Assembly (NCBI GenBank): GCA_031255495.1
Contig: JAIRSK010000018.1
Coordinates: 1-17,794 of the forward strand
Length of the DNA stretch: 17,794 nt
Reading direction: 5' to 3'
Source: Endomicrobiellum devescovinae
GTDB lineage: Bacteria > Elusimicrobiota > Endomicrobiia > Endomicrobiales > Endomicrobiaceae
In this document: positions 1 to 6,665 of the stretch, in pieces
How the letters are laid out: the number at the start of each line of letters is the position of its first letter
Numbering within the stretch: position 1 is the first letter of the stretch
Position numbers and translations under genes: made by a program
The notes under the pieces: generated by a model
Database searches by the model: none
What the model saw: the letters and a program-made list of their open reading frames with translations, nothing else
Told to the model about the DNA's origin: nothing

Positions 1-2
1 AG

Positions 3-404
3 ATAGAAAGAGAAAAAGAGGAAGGGATAGTATGTATAAAAGGGGATAAGACAGACTTTAGAAGGATGATGGTGAATGTGATAAAGAATGGAGTAGAAGC
101 AATAGAAGGGAAGAAAGGGGAGATAAAGGTTTCATATAGAATAGATGGAGATTATGTAGAGATAAGGGTGAAGGACAATGGGAAAGGAATGAGTAGGTGT
201 ATGGTAGAGAAGCTAGAAAGAGGGGAAGAGGTAGGAACGACAAAGAAAGGAGGGTATGGGATAGGGATGGGGCAGGTAATGGGAGTGATAAGAGAGATGA
301 GAGGGAAGATAAAGATAGAGTCAAGAGAGGGAGAAGGGACAGAATTTATCCTAACATTCCCTAAAGCTGAGAAACCAAGTATAGAAAATGGAGATAATAA
401 CTAA
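3..404 (+). CDS. Histidine kinase C-terminal fragment (HATPase_c domain), cut by left window edge
   Basis: The frame is open from base 3 with no stop, so the gene begins outside the window; 133 residues are visible. It is the ATP-binding domain of a sensor histidine kinase. The N-box reads NVIKNGVEAI (residues 25-34; an Ala is usual where Gly30 stands), the G1 box DNGKGM (58-63) and the G2 box GGYGIGM (83-89), followed by the usual closing strand GEGTEFILTFP. This domain binds ATP and phosphorylates the kinase's own histidine, which lies upstream outside the window. Base use is extreme: in bases 1-300 I count 9 C and 51 T, so about 80% purine, with codons ending almost always in A or G. The next gene, 47 bp downstream, shows no such bias. 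The same style appears in the kinase part of the gene at the right edge. Domain identity is secure; sensor input and partner regulator are unknown. Confidence 0.9.
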   Translation: MEREKEEGIVCIKGDKTDFRRMMVNVIKNGVEAIEGKKGEIKVSYRIDGDYVEIRVKDNGKGMSRCMVEKLERGEEVGTTKKGGYGIGMGQVMGVIREMRGKIKIESREGEGTEFILTFPKAEKPSIENGDNN

Positions 405-451
405 TAACTAAGTTTAAGTGAAGCTGACTCTACTTTAAACGCTGGTCTAAA

Positions 452-1153
452 ATGAAAAAACTAATTATAGCTGTATTTTTGTTTTTTGCTTCTTTAGTTT
501 GTGCATCGGAACAAATGATTGAAATTTCGGTTGAAGTTACCGAAATGTACGAAAATAAGGCTAGAAGTCTGGGCACGGAACTACCAGATTCAATAAGTGT
601 ATCTGAATTTAATATCCCATCTATCTTAGAATCTGGCTCTTGGGGAAGAGATACAAAGTTTTTCACAACGCTTAAAGTTTTGGAAGAGAATGGCGCTGCA
701 AAAGTTTTATCCCAGCCTAAGCTTGTTACAAAATCAGGTGCCAACGCTAAATTTATGGTTGGAGGTGAAATTCCAATTGTAGCTACTGGCGTCGGCACAT
801 CTTCTATAAAGTGGAAAGAGTATGGAATCATAATAGACATTAAACCAACAGTGTCAAAAGACGGTAAAATTGATATTGTTATAGAAATAGAACTTTCAAG
901 AATAGACCATTCCGTACAAGTCGCAGGAGGGTATCCTGCAATCAGAAAAAGAAAGGCTTCATCTCATCTACAAATCAAAGATGGCGACACCATGGTTCTT
1001 GCAGGTCTTATAGAAACAACAAAAACTAAAACAAGAAAAGGCGTTCCTTTTTTATGCAATATTCCTGTTTTAGGATTATTGTTCGGTGTTACTCGTTATA
1101 ATGAAGAGAAAACAAACGTGCTTATCTTTGTTACCACAAAGTTAATAAAATGA
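452..1153 (+). CDS. Mini-secretin (type II/III secretion, Tad/CpaC-like outer membrane channel core)
   Basis: This 233-residue protein has a clear signal peptide (residues 1-18, cleavage plausible after VCA) and then directly a secretin core. Recognisable parts are the opening strand IEISVEVTEM (23-32), the VLSQPKLVT...VGGEIPI segment (85-109), YGIIIDIKPTV (124-134), KDGDTMVLAGLI (176-187) and the closing KGVPFL-NIPVLGLLFG segment (196-212). Secretins form the gated outer membrane ring of type II secretion, type IV pilus and Tad systems. Usual family members are about 400-700 residues because N0/N1/N3 or BON domains precede the core; those are absent here. The stop overlaps the next start (ATGA), which ties it to the three pseudopilin-like genes that follow, so a Tad-type role is the best guess. 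No good Shine-Dalgarno site precedes the ATG. It could be a 5'-truncated gene, but the intact signal peptide argues for a functional short form. Confidence 0.85.
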   Translation: MKKLIIAVFLFFASLVCASEQMIEISVEVTEMYENKARSLGTELPDSISVSEFNIPSILESGSWGRDTKFFTTLKVLEENGAAKVLSQPKLVTKSGANAKFMVGGEIPIVATGVGTSSIKWKEYGIIIDIKPTVSKDGKIDIVIEIELSRIDHSVQVAGGYPAIRKRKASSHLQIKDGDTMVLAGLIETTKTKTRKGVPFLCNIPVLGLLFGVTRYNEEKTNVLIFVTTKLIK

Positions 1154-1329
1154 GAAAAAATAATGGGCAGACTTTAACAGAGTTTGTTTTGGTTTTTACT
1201 GTTTTACTCATTGCTACAACAGGCGTTTTGGCTATGTACAAAAGATTTTGGAAAACAAAATATCAAAGAGCAGCAGCACCTTCAAGAGCGCTTACTGGAA
1301 TTATAACGCAATCTAATTACGTTAAATGA
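1150..1329 (+). CDS. Flp/TadE-like small pseudopilin with class III leader
   Basis: A 59-residue ORF whose ATG overlaps the secretin stop (ATGA) and whose TGA overlaps the next ATG (ATGA), so it is translationally embedded in the operon. The N-terminus is MRKNNGQTLTEF: a short basic leader, a Gly|Gln cleavage point (6|7), Glu at mature position +5, and a hydrophobic segment at about 11-29. This is the layout of class III (Flp/Tad type) prepilin signals cut by a prepilin peptidase such as TadV or FppA. The remaining 30 residues are basic and end in TQSNYVK. The size matches Flp pilins (about 50-70 residues), but mature Flp is usually less basic, so a minor pseudopilin is equally possible. Being co-encoded with a secretin, a TadE-like and a TadG-like protein supports a surface fibre or secretion apparatus. 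No pilus ATPase or inner membrane platform gene is in the window. Confidence 0.75.
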   Translation: MRKNNGQTLTEFVLVFTVLLIATTGVLAMYKRFWKTKYQRAAAPSRALTGIITQSNYVK

Positions 1330-1976
1330 AATCAATTGTCTTTCTATTTATTTTTCAAGTCTGCAAACGATTTAAACGTTCAAATAGCAACAAGGGACAG
1401 TCAATGCTAGAAGCCCTTTTTGTTGTTGTTTTTACAACGATTATAATGTTTGCATTTATACAGATTTGTATTATGACTGTAGATGATATGATTGCAAATG
1501 AAGCTGCTTTTGTTGCTATGCGTTCAGCAGCAGTTACAAAAAGTAAGTTCCGTGCTAAAGAAGCTCAAGAGAGAGTAAAAAATTATCTTAAATTTTTTTA
1601 TCCGGGAATTGTTTTTGGAAATAGTGCACTTAACCTCTCAAGATTTGTTCTTTCAGATAAAAAGACCGTTGAAAAATACTTTAATAGAGCAGATAGCTGT
1701 AGCGAATCTGAAAATATTGTTGAAAGCAGCGATGGAGATAAATCTGTAACTATGTGGAAAGGCAAAAAGAAATTTAAAGATTATTCTAGGAAAAATATAA
1801 GTAAAGAAACTGTGAAGATATACTACTTTACTAGAGTTTTGTTTGGCTTATTAATTGCCAAAGATAACTCTTTTAAAAATATGAGACATCAATCCTCAAG
1901 AAACAGAATGATACCGTCTCCTGATGAGAAATATTATTACAAAGCATTTTCAGGTGCAAAGAATTTTGAAAAATAA
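1326..1976 (+). CDS. TadE-like minor pseudopilin
   Basis: 216 residues. The N-terminus is a 24-residue basic leader ending in SNSNKG, then QSMLEALFVVVF: cleavage expected between Gly24 and Gln25, with Glu29 at +5 and a transmembrane helix at about 29-50. After the helix comes DDMIANEAAFVAMRSAAV, resembling the TadE segment in which small residues and an Arg follow the membrane helix. The rest (70-216) is a Lys/Ser-rich extracytoplasmic domain that I do not recognise. TadE and TadF are minor pseudopilins needed for Flp pilus assembly. The ATG overlaps the stop of the preceding small pilin-like gene (ATGA), and no other in-frame start precedes the leader motif, so the start is well set despite the long n-region. 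Its 3' end overlaps or abuts the start of the TadG-like gene. Confidence 0.7.
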   Translation: MKSIVFLFIFQVCKRFKRSNSNKGQSMLEALFVVVFTTIIMFAFIQICIMTVDDMIANEAAFVAMRSAAVTKSKFRAKEAQERVKNYLKFFYPGIVFGNSALNLSRFVLSDKKTVEKYFNRADSCSESENIVESSDGDKSVTMWKGKKKFKDYSRKNISKETVKIYYFTRVLFGLLIAKDNSFKNMRHQSSRNRMIPSPDEKYYYKAFSGAKNFEK

Positions 1977-3075
1977 TAAAGGACAAACGCTGTATTATTT
2001 CTTAATACTTACGGTTATACTTATTATAAGTTGGGCTATGATGCTAAATATTGCCCGCCTTATAAAAGATAGAATTAGACTGCAAAATGAAGCTGACTGC
2101 ATAGCCTTGTCTCTTGCAACTTATAAAGCAAGAGTCTTAAATTTTTTGGGAGGCACAAATTATCTTATAGGAGAAGTGTTGTCTCTTGGCATGAATCCTA
2201 GAATAACGCAGCTTGTTTCATATTCAACAGATATGATTGGCGGTTTTCCCGCTACAATGAAACCTTCTTTTGAAAGTCCTCTGTCAGATTTAAAGCACGA
2301 AACTTTCGGGCACAAAAACGACGAAGGTGTAAGAAAAATAAAATATATAATTGATACTATACAAAAAGTCCAAGACTTAGCCATAAAAAGTTATTATGCG
2401 TATCATTACAGCATATTATCTAGCAATATATTTAAGGATTACAATGTATTATTACTTCCATCGCGACCAGAAAAGAATTTAGGGTTAAAGCGGAACTCAA
2501 AAGGCATAAATTATTATTCTACTATAAATTTGGCTTGTATTTACCTAGACGCTTCAATGCATTTTCATATTTTATCGCGAAATAAGTATAAACAAAGCAA
2601 ATACTCATGGTTTGTTGAAGGTGAGAAGTTTTACAGGCAAAAAGTAAAAGTTGTTCTCTGCAAAAAAATAGGGAAAAGAAGACCTATATTTTCAAAATTT
2701 CTAGGAATACATTATCCTCAAGTAACGGTTTTTTCTGCTGCTTCTCCATACAATGTAAAAGGTTCAATGTTCCCAAAAACTGAAGATACATTTACAGGTG
2801 CGACAAAGACGACTATGGTTTTATCTGAAGCTGCGTCTATTGCACAACTTGCCTTAATGGAAAGGGCTATAGCTAACGGTTCTTCTTTTGGACCAGTAGC
2901 AGTGCCTTTTATAGCGGCAGCAGAAGCTGCAGTTGCCCTTAACTATCTTGAAAGCAAAAGAGCGTCAGCGCAGCTGTTAAGTGGCAAAGATAACCCGATA
3001 GATGCGTATTTAAAAGCAAAGTTAGGAGGTTGGGGTGCTCATTTAGTTCCTTATGAGTTTAAAAAAACACATTAA
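1966..3075 (+). CDS. TadG-like pilus assembly protein (class III leader)
   Basis: The frame is open from an ATG at 1924, but I prefer TTG at 1966, giving 369 residues. That start yields MKNNKGQTLYYF, matching the leaders of the two preceding genes, with AGGTG about 9 bases upstream; the ATG would add 14 residues that merely overlap the TadE-like gene. Cleavage is expected at Gly6|Gln7, but position +5 is Tyr rather than Glu. The membrane helix is at about 10-29, followed by DRIRLQNEADCIALSLATYKA, close to the TadG motif in which LQ-A-D-AAL follows the helix. The remaining 300 residues are unassigned and include an Ala-rich stretch near the C-terminus (IAQLALMERA, FIAAAEAAVAL). TadG-type proteins are anchored pseudopilin-like subunits of Tad systems. 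Last gene of the secretin-pseudopilin operon. Confidence 0.65.
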   Translation: MKNNKGQTLYYFLILTVILIISWAMMLNIARLIKDRIRLQNEADCIALSLATYKARVLNFLGGTNYLIGEVLSLGMNPRITQLVSYSTDMIGGFPATMKPSFESPLSDLKHETFGHKNDEGVRKIKYIIDTIQKVQDLAIKSYYAYHYSILSSNIFKDYNVLLLPSRPEKNLGLKRNSKGINYYSTINLACIYLDASMHFHILSRNKYKQSKYSWFVEGEKFYRQKVKVVLCKKIGKRRPIFSKFLGIHYPQVTVFSAASPYNVKGSMFPKTEDTFTGATKTTMVLSEAASIAQLALMERAIANGSSFGPVAVPFIAAAEAAVALNYLESKRASAQLLSGKDNPIDAYLKAKLGGWGAHLVPYEFKKTH

Positions 3076-3239
3076 AAGATGTTAAAAAATATAAAATTTA
3101 TTTAAGTGTCATATGTCTTTTGTCAAAAGGCGTCTAATAAACTTTGGAAATCCCTAAAAGTCTTTGTGAAATCCTAAACATAGTTTTTTTTGTATTTTTG
3201 TAAAAAATTCAATATCTTATTGTGAGATAGTGCGCCAGA
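3076..3239. other. AT-rich spacer between the Tad-like operon and the infC promoter
   Basis: No gene is supported here. It holds short imperfect direct repeats around 3149-3179 (GGAAATCC-CTAAA and GTGAAATCC-TAAA), a small inverted pair CTTTT-GTC-AAAAG at about 3117-3129 and a T8 run at 3184-3191. None forms a convincing stem directly followed by a U-tract, so I do not call a terminator. Confidence 0.5.
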
Positions 3240-3268
3240 TTGACAAATGAAAACTGTTGTTGTAAAAT
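3240..3268 (+). promoter_or_regulatory. Sigma-70 type promoter of the infC-rpmI-rplT run
   Basis: The -35 box TTGACA (3240-3245) is consensus. A spacer of exactly 17 bp leads to TAAAAT (3263-3268), one base from the consensus -10, with TG just before it. Transcription would begin near 3275, giving an approximately 150-base leader before infC. It is the best promoter match in the window and sits where the translation operon must start. Confidence 0.8.
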
Positions 3269-3274
3269 CAAATT

Positions 3275-3424
3275 ATATAAAGAAGCCGCCCGGCTCACCT
3301 TAACCGTGTGTTTGAAATTAGGGAAAAGGTTAAATGTTAACAATATTTTTGTCGTATAGCGATGCATTTACGGGGCGGATATTATATCTGTTCCGATTTT
3401 TTATTTAAAAATTGGAAAGGGGCA
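3275..3424 (+). promoter_or_regulatory. Structured 5' leader of infC (possible autoregulatory region)
   Basis: Between the predicted transcription start and infC there are about 150 untranslated bases. They contain a GC-rich hairpin, AGCC-GCCC-GGCT (3284-3295), and a longer-range pair TTAACC (3300-3305) with GGTTAA (3328-3333). The leaders of infC-rpmI-rplT operons are often regulated by L20 or IF3 in other bacteria. I cannot match this one to a known leader family, so regulation is inference from position and structure. Confidence 0.35.
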
Positions 3425-3973
3425 ATGTCCCGACTGCCAAGAGGGGGAGCCGTCGAAAACAGAAGATTTCGTATAAACCAGTTTATTAGAGTTCCAGAAG
3501 TAAGGCTTGTTGATTCTGATGGAACTATGGTGGGAATAGTAAAAACATCTGAAGCTTTAGCAAAAGCGCAGGCAAAAGAGTTAGATTTGGTTGAAATTTC
3601 TCCTCAAGCAAATCCACCTGTATGTAAAATAATCAACTTCTCTAAGTTTAAATACGATATGGAGAAGAAAGAAAAAGAAGCCAAAAAGAAACAAAAGATT
3701 TCTCACTTAAAAGAAATACGAATTAGACCTCGCATATGTGAGCATGATTTAGAAGTTAAGATTAAGCGTGCCCGAGAATTTATAACTGGTGGAGATAAGG
3801 TGCAACTTACAGCTATGTTCTCAGGTAGAGAGATGCAACACAAAGATTTGGGCATAAAGATTATGAATAAAATTAAAGAATCTTTAATTGATGTAGCAGA
3901 ACCAGAAGGAAGAACTTCTTCTATGGGTACCAGAGTATTTATGACTTTGATTCCAAAAAGAAATCTAAAGTAA
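3425..3973 (+). CDS. infC: Translation initiation factor IF-3
   Basis: The 182-residue product matches IF-3 along its whole length: RINQFIRVPEVRLVDSDG near the N-terminus, the N-domain signature LDLVEISPQANPPVCKI, a lysine-rich linker (KKEKEAKKKQK), then the C-domain KEIRIRPRICEHDLEVKIK, FSGREMQHKDLG and EPEGRTSSMGTRVFM. IF-3 binds the 30S subunit, checks the start codon and initiator tRNA, and keeps subunits apart. The frame is open from an ATG at 3362, but the ATG at 3425 has the only good ribosome-binding site (GGAAAGGGG just upstream) and leaves about 15 residues before RIN, close to E. coli IF-3. It lies first in the operon before rpmI and rplT, the standard order. IF-3 genes often start at AUU in other bacteria; here ATG is available and fits. 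Confidence 0.95.
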   Translation: MSRLPRGGAVENRRFRINQFIRVPEVRLVDSDGTMVGIVKTSEALAKAQAKELDLVEISPQANPPVCKIINFSKFKYDMEKKEKEAKKKQKISHLKEIRIRPRICEHDLEVKIKRAREFITGGDKVQLTAMFSGREMQHKDLGIKIMNKIKESLIDVAEPEGRTSSMGTRVFMTLIPKRNLK

Positions 3974-4000
3974 AAATATAAATAAATGACAGACTGCTTA

Positions 4001-4027
4001 GCTTAAATAAAAATGTTTTGTTTAAGC
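4001..4027 (+). promoter_or_regulatory. Intra-operon hairpin between infC and rpmI (candidate L20 operator element)
   Basis: GCTTAAA (4001-4007) pairs perfectly with TTTAAGC (4021-4027). The stem extends inward by a U-G pair and four A-U pairs to a three-base loop AUG, about 12 pairs in all. No U-run follows, so it is not a terminator. It ends 26 bases before the rpmI start. In E. coli, L20 represses rpmI-rplT translation by binding RNA structure upstream of rpmI; a similar role here is inference. Confidence 0.5.
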
Positions 4028-4053
4028 GGCGTGTTGATAAACGGGGGAAAAAG

Positions 4054-4254
4054 ATGCCTAAGATAAAGACTCACAGCGGATCAAAAAAACGTTTCAAAGT
4101 TACAGGAAAAGGGAAAGTTAAATATAAGAAGCCCGGACAGAGACATTTACTGACTGGCGATTCTGGCAATCAGAACAGAAAATCAAGAAAGGCTGTTATA
4201 GTGGCTGATTCAGATATGAAGACTATGAAGAAATTTATGCCTTACAGTTTTTAA
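4054..4254 (+). CDS. rpmI: 50S ribosomal protein L35
   Basis: The 66-residue product begins MPKIKTHSGSKKRFKVTGKG and carries the typical RHLLTGDSGNQNRKSRKA segment and a C-terminal MKKFMPYS-F, so it is L35 at full usual length (about 65 residues). It is a basic protein of the large ribosomal subunit. The ATG at 4054 is preceded by GGGGGA at 5 bases spacing. The frame also extends upstream to a TTG at 4018, but those 12 residues lie in the hairpin region and are not part of L35. It stands between infC and rplT, as in most bacteria. Confidence 0.95.
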   Translation: MPKIKTHSGSKKRFKVTGKGKVKYKKPGQRHLLTGDSGNQNRKSRKAVIVADSDMKTMKKFMPYSF

Positions 4255-4291
4255 CGTTAATTTTATATTTACATAATTAAGGAGATTTGCG

Positions 4292-4639
4292 ATGCGTGCA
4301 AAAAGTGTAGTATATACAAGACAAAAAAAGAAAAAAATATTTAGGATTGCCAAAGGTTCTTATGCAACGAAGAAAAATCGTTGGAGAATGGTTATTCAAC
4401 AAGTTGAGCGTTCTCTTAATTATGCTTATACGGGAAGAAAAGACAATAAATCTAATTTCAGAACTCTTTGGATAGTTCGTCTTAATGCTGCCGTAAGAGA
4501 ACAAGGAATTTCTTACAATAAGTTTATTTCAGGTCTTAAAAAGGCTAATGTGGCAATAGACAGAAAAATGCTTGCTGAAATCGCAGTAAATGATAATGCG
4601 ACTTTCAAACAATTAGTTGAGATTGCAAAAGCCGCTTAA
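4292..4639 (+). CDS. rplT: 50S ribosomal protein L20
   Basis: 115 residues, normal for L20. The signature runs from the N-terminal basic tail (MRAKSVVYTRQKKKKIFRIAKG) through QQVERSLNYAYTGRKDNKSNFRTLWI, RLNAAVREQGISYNKFISGLKKA and IDRKMLAEIAVND. L20 binds 23S rRNA early in 50S assembly and, in several bacteria, represses its own operon by binding the messenger. A strong ribosome-binding site (AAGGAG) lies 7 bases before the ATG. The N-terminal tail has MRAKSVVYTRQ where many L20 proteins have a motif such as MPRVKRGVTAR, a modest divergence. Only 12 bases separate it from the potassium transporter gene downstream. Confidence 0.96.
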   Translation: MRAKSVVYTRQKKKKIFRIAKGSYATKKNRWRMVIQQVERSLNYAYTGRKDNKSNFRTLWIVRLNAAVREQGISYNKFISGLKKANVAIDRKMLAEIAVNDNATFKQLVEIAKAA

Positions 4640-4651
4640 ATTTAAAAATAA

Positions 4652-5956
4652 ATGAAATTTTCTCCGGCAAAAACATTAATATTGTTTTTTCTTGGACTCA
4701 TAGTGGCAGGTGCGGCGCTTTTGTCGCTGCCTGTCTCTAATAGTTTTAGTAAATTTTCTTTTATTACAAATCTGTTTACTTCAGTTTCTGCTGTATGCGT
4801 TACTGGTCTCTCAGTTGTAGATATAGGCGAATACTACTCAACATTCGGGCAAAGTATTATTTTAATTTTAATACAGTTGGGCGGATTGGGATATATGTTT
4901 GTCTCCACTGTTATTACGCTGCTTCTTGGCAAGGTAGCTTTAAAAGACAGACGCATCATGCAGGAGCTTTTTGATGTGTCATCTTTTAAGGGGTTAAAAT
5001 ATCTTCTTTCAAAGGCAATTATTTTTGTTTTAGGAATAGAGTTTGTTGGAGCTGTTGTCTTAACATTGATTTTTCTTCGGGATTTCTCGTTTTTAAGAGC
5101 TGTTTATTTAGGAATATTTCACTCTATATCAGCATTTTGTAATGCGGGATTTAGTGTTTTCAACAATAGTTTAGCCATGTTTGCTGGCAATCCAGCTGTT
5201 ATTTATACTGTTTCCATTTTGATAATTTTAGGTGGGCTTGGCTTTTTTGTTATAGTTGATATTTACGACGCCTATAAAGAAAAGCGCAGACATTTGTCCA
5301 CGCACACAAAAGTTGTTCTTTCTATGACTTTGATAATTATGGCGCTATCGTTTTTGTTATTTTTATTTTCCGATTCGCTAAAAGGGCAGGGGTTATTTCA
5401 CTTAATAAACAATGCTTTTTTTCAAGCGATAAGCGCTAGGACAGCCGGATTTTATACTGTGCCAACATCACTTTTTGACGAGTTTACTGAAATTGTATTG
5501 ATGCTTTTTATGTCTAGTGGAGCTGCTCCAGGAAGCACAGCAGGAGGTATAAAAGTCACGACGTTGGCTTTAATTTTTGTATTTATAAGAAGCGTTCTAA
5601 AGGGCGATGACGATTATATTATCTTTAAAAGAAGAATACCGTACGACATAGTAAAGAAAGCTTTGGTTATTTTTATAGTATTTTTTGCTTTAATAGCATT
5701 GTTGTCGCTTGTCCTTATGTTACAAGAAAATTATTTAAGACCTGTAACTGTTGTTTTTGAAGTTATTTCGGCGTTTGCCACAGTTGGCTTATCTCTTGAT
5801 ATTACACCTGATTTGTCTTTAGCTGGTAAGATATATATTATTATAGCTATGATAACAGGACGAATTGGAATATTAACAATGCTTATCCTAATGATAACTC
5901 CAATTACTACAAAGAAAAAGGTTAAATATCCCGAAGGGAGAGTATTAGTCGGATAA
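4652..5956 (+). CDS. ktrB: Potassium uptake channel subunit KtrB (TrkH/KtrB family)
   Basis: 434 residues with eight or more hydrophobic helices in the four-repeat MPM (membrane-pore-membrane) layout of this superfamily. All four selectivity-filter segments are present, each with the conserved glycine: AVCVTGLS (47-54), AFCNAGFS (161-168), ARTAGFYT (262-269) and AFATVGLS (374-381). The gating loop of the third repeat reads SSGAAPGSTAGGIKVTT (288-304). The length (about 430-450) and the paired RCK-type regulator just downstream fit KtrB better than the longer TrkH (about 480). The protein lets K+ into the cell across the inner membrane, in KtrB coupled to Na+. It starts 12 bases after rplT without an obvious Shine-Dalgarno site, suggesting translation coupled to the ribosomal genes. 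Confidence 0.93.
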   Translation: MKFSPAKTLILFFLGLIVAGAALLSLPVSNSFSKFSFITNLFTSVSAVCVTGLSVVDIGEYYSTFGQSIILILIQLGGLGYMFVSTVITLLLGKVALKDRRIMQELFDVSSFKGLKYLLSKAIIFVLGIEFVGAVVLTLIFLRDFSFLRAVYLGIFHSISAFCNAGFSVFNNSLAMFAGNPAVIYTVSILIILGGLGFFVIVDIYDAYKEKRRHLSTHTKVVLSMTLIIMALSFLLFLFSDSLKGQGLFHLINNAFFQAISARTAGFYTVPTSLFDEFTEIVLMLFMSSGAAPGSTAGGIKVTTLALIFVFIRSVLKGDDDYIIFKRRIPYDIVKKALVIFIVFFALIALLSLVLMLQENYLRPVTVVFEVISAFATVGLSLDITPDLSLAGKIYIIIAMITGRIGILTMLILMITPITTKKKVKYPEGRVLVG

Positions 5957-5969
5957 AGGATGGAATCCA

Positions 5970-6665
5970 ATGAAAAAGAAACAGTATGCCGTTATAGGAC
6001 TTGGAACATTTGGTTATAACGTAGCCGTTGAGCTTGAAAAGAAAGGCATACAGGTTTTGGCTATTGACAATGATTCTGAGATAGTCAATAAAATAAGTGC
6101 GTTTGTCACTCAAGCATTGATAGCCGATGCTACTGACGAAAAGGCTATGGAAGACGCAGGAATTGCAGATTGCGACACTGTTATAGTTTCAATAGGCGAA
6201 AGTATAGAAACAAGCATTCTTTCAACATTGATAGTTAAAGAACTTGGCGTTAAAAATATTATCGTAAAATCAGCAAGTTCATGGCATTCAAAGGTTGCGG
6301 CTAAAATAGGAGCTAACACAATAGTTTATCCTGAATTTGAAATGGCAAAAAAACTTGTTGATGGAATAAGATCTCCAAATATTTTGGAACAAATAGAACT
6401 TTCAAAAGAATATAATTTAATTGAAGTAGTTGCTCCTAAAGAAATTTGGGGCAAAACAATAAAGAGCTCTGGTTTTAGAAATAATTATGGCGTTAACATC
6501 ATTGCAATTCGCAAACAAATTCCATTTATTAACGATGATGGACAAAGCGATATGAAAGAGGAAATAAACATGGTTCCTGGACCTGAAGACGAAATAGACC
6601 AAAATGATATTTTGGTGGTTGTCGGTTCAAAAGAATCTTTGGCTAAGTTAAAAGGGGATAAATAA
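5970..6665 (+). CDS. ktrA: Potassium channel regulatory subunit KtrA (RCK domain)
   Basis: 231 residues, the usual size of single-unit KtrA (TrkA is about twice that). RCK_N is a Rossmann fold with GLGTFG (10-15) and the acidic residue Asp33 ending strand two, which contacts nucleotide ribose. The segment IADATDEKAMEDAGI is typical. RCK_C follows at roughly 135-231 (YNLIEVVAPKEIWGKTI to NDILVVVGSKESL). KtrA forms a cytoplasmic ring beneath KtrB; ATP or ADP binding opens or closes the channel. AAAGGATGG provides a good ribosome-binding site after the ktrB stop. The stop overlaps the next start by one base (TAATG), so the small TPR protein is translationally coupled. Confidence 0.93.
   Translation: MKKKQYAVIGLGTFGYNVAVELEKKGIQVLAIDNDSEIVNKISAFVTQALIADATDEKAMEDAGIADCDTVIVSIGESIETSILSTLIVKELGVKNIIVKSASSWHSKVAAKIGANTIVYPEFEMAKKLVDGIRSPNILEQIELSKEYNLIEVVAPKEIWGKTIKSSGFRNNYGVNIIAIRKQIPFINDDGQSDMKEEINMVPGPEDEIDQNDILVVVGSKESLAKLKGDK

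Noticed and set aside
58..324. Leu/Ser/Pro-rich ORF on the - strand
   Set aside because: It is the mirror of the purine-rich kinase sequence; a pyrimidine-rich strand lacks stops and reads as Leu/Ser/Pro. The + strand has clear kinase boxes.
430..840. 136-codon ORF on the - strand
   Set aside because: Antisense to the secretin core, which is well supported; no ribosome-binding site or family match.
3362..3424. Upstream extension of infC from ATG 3362
   Set aside because: The added residues are not IF-3-like and lie in the leader; the ATG at 3425 has the proper ribosome-binding site.
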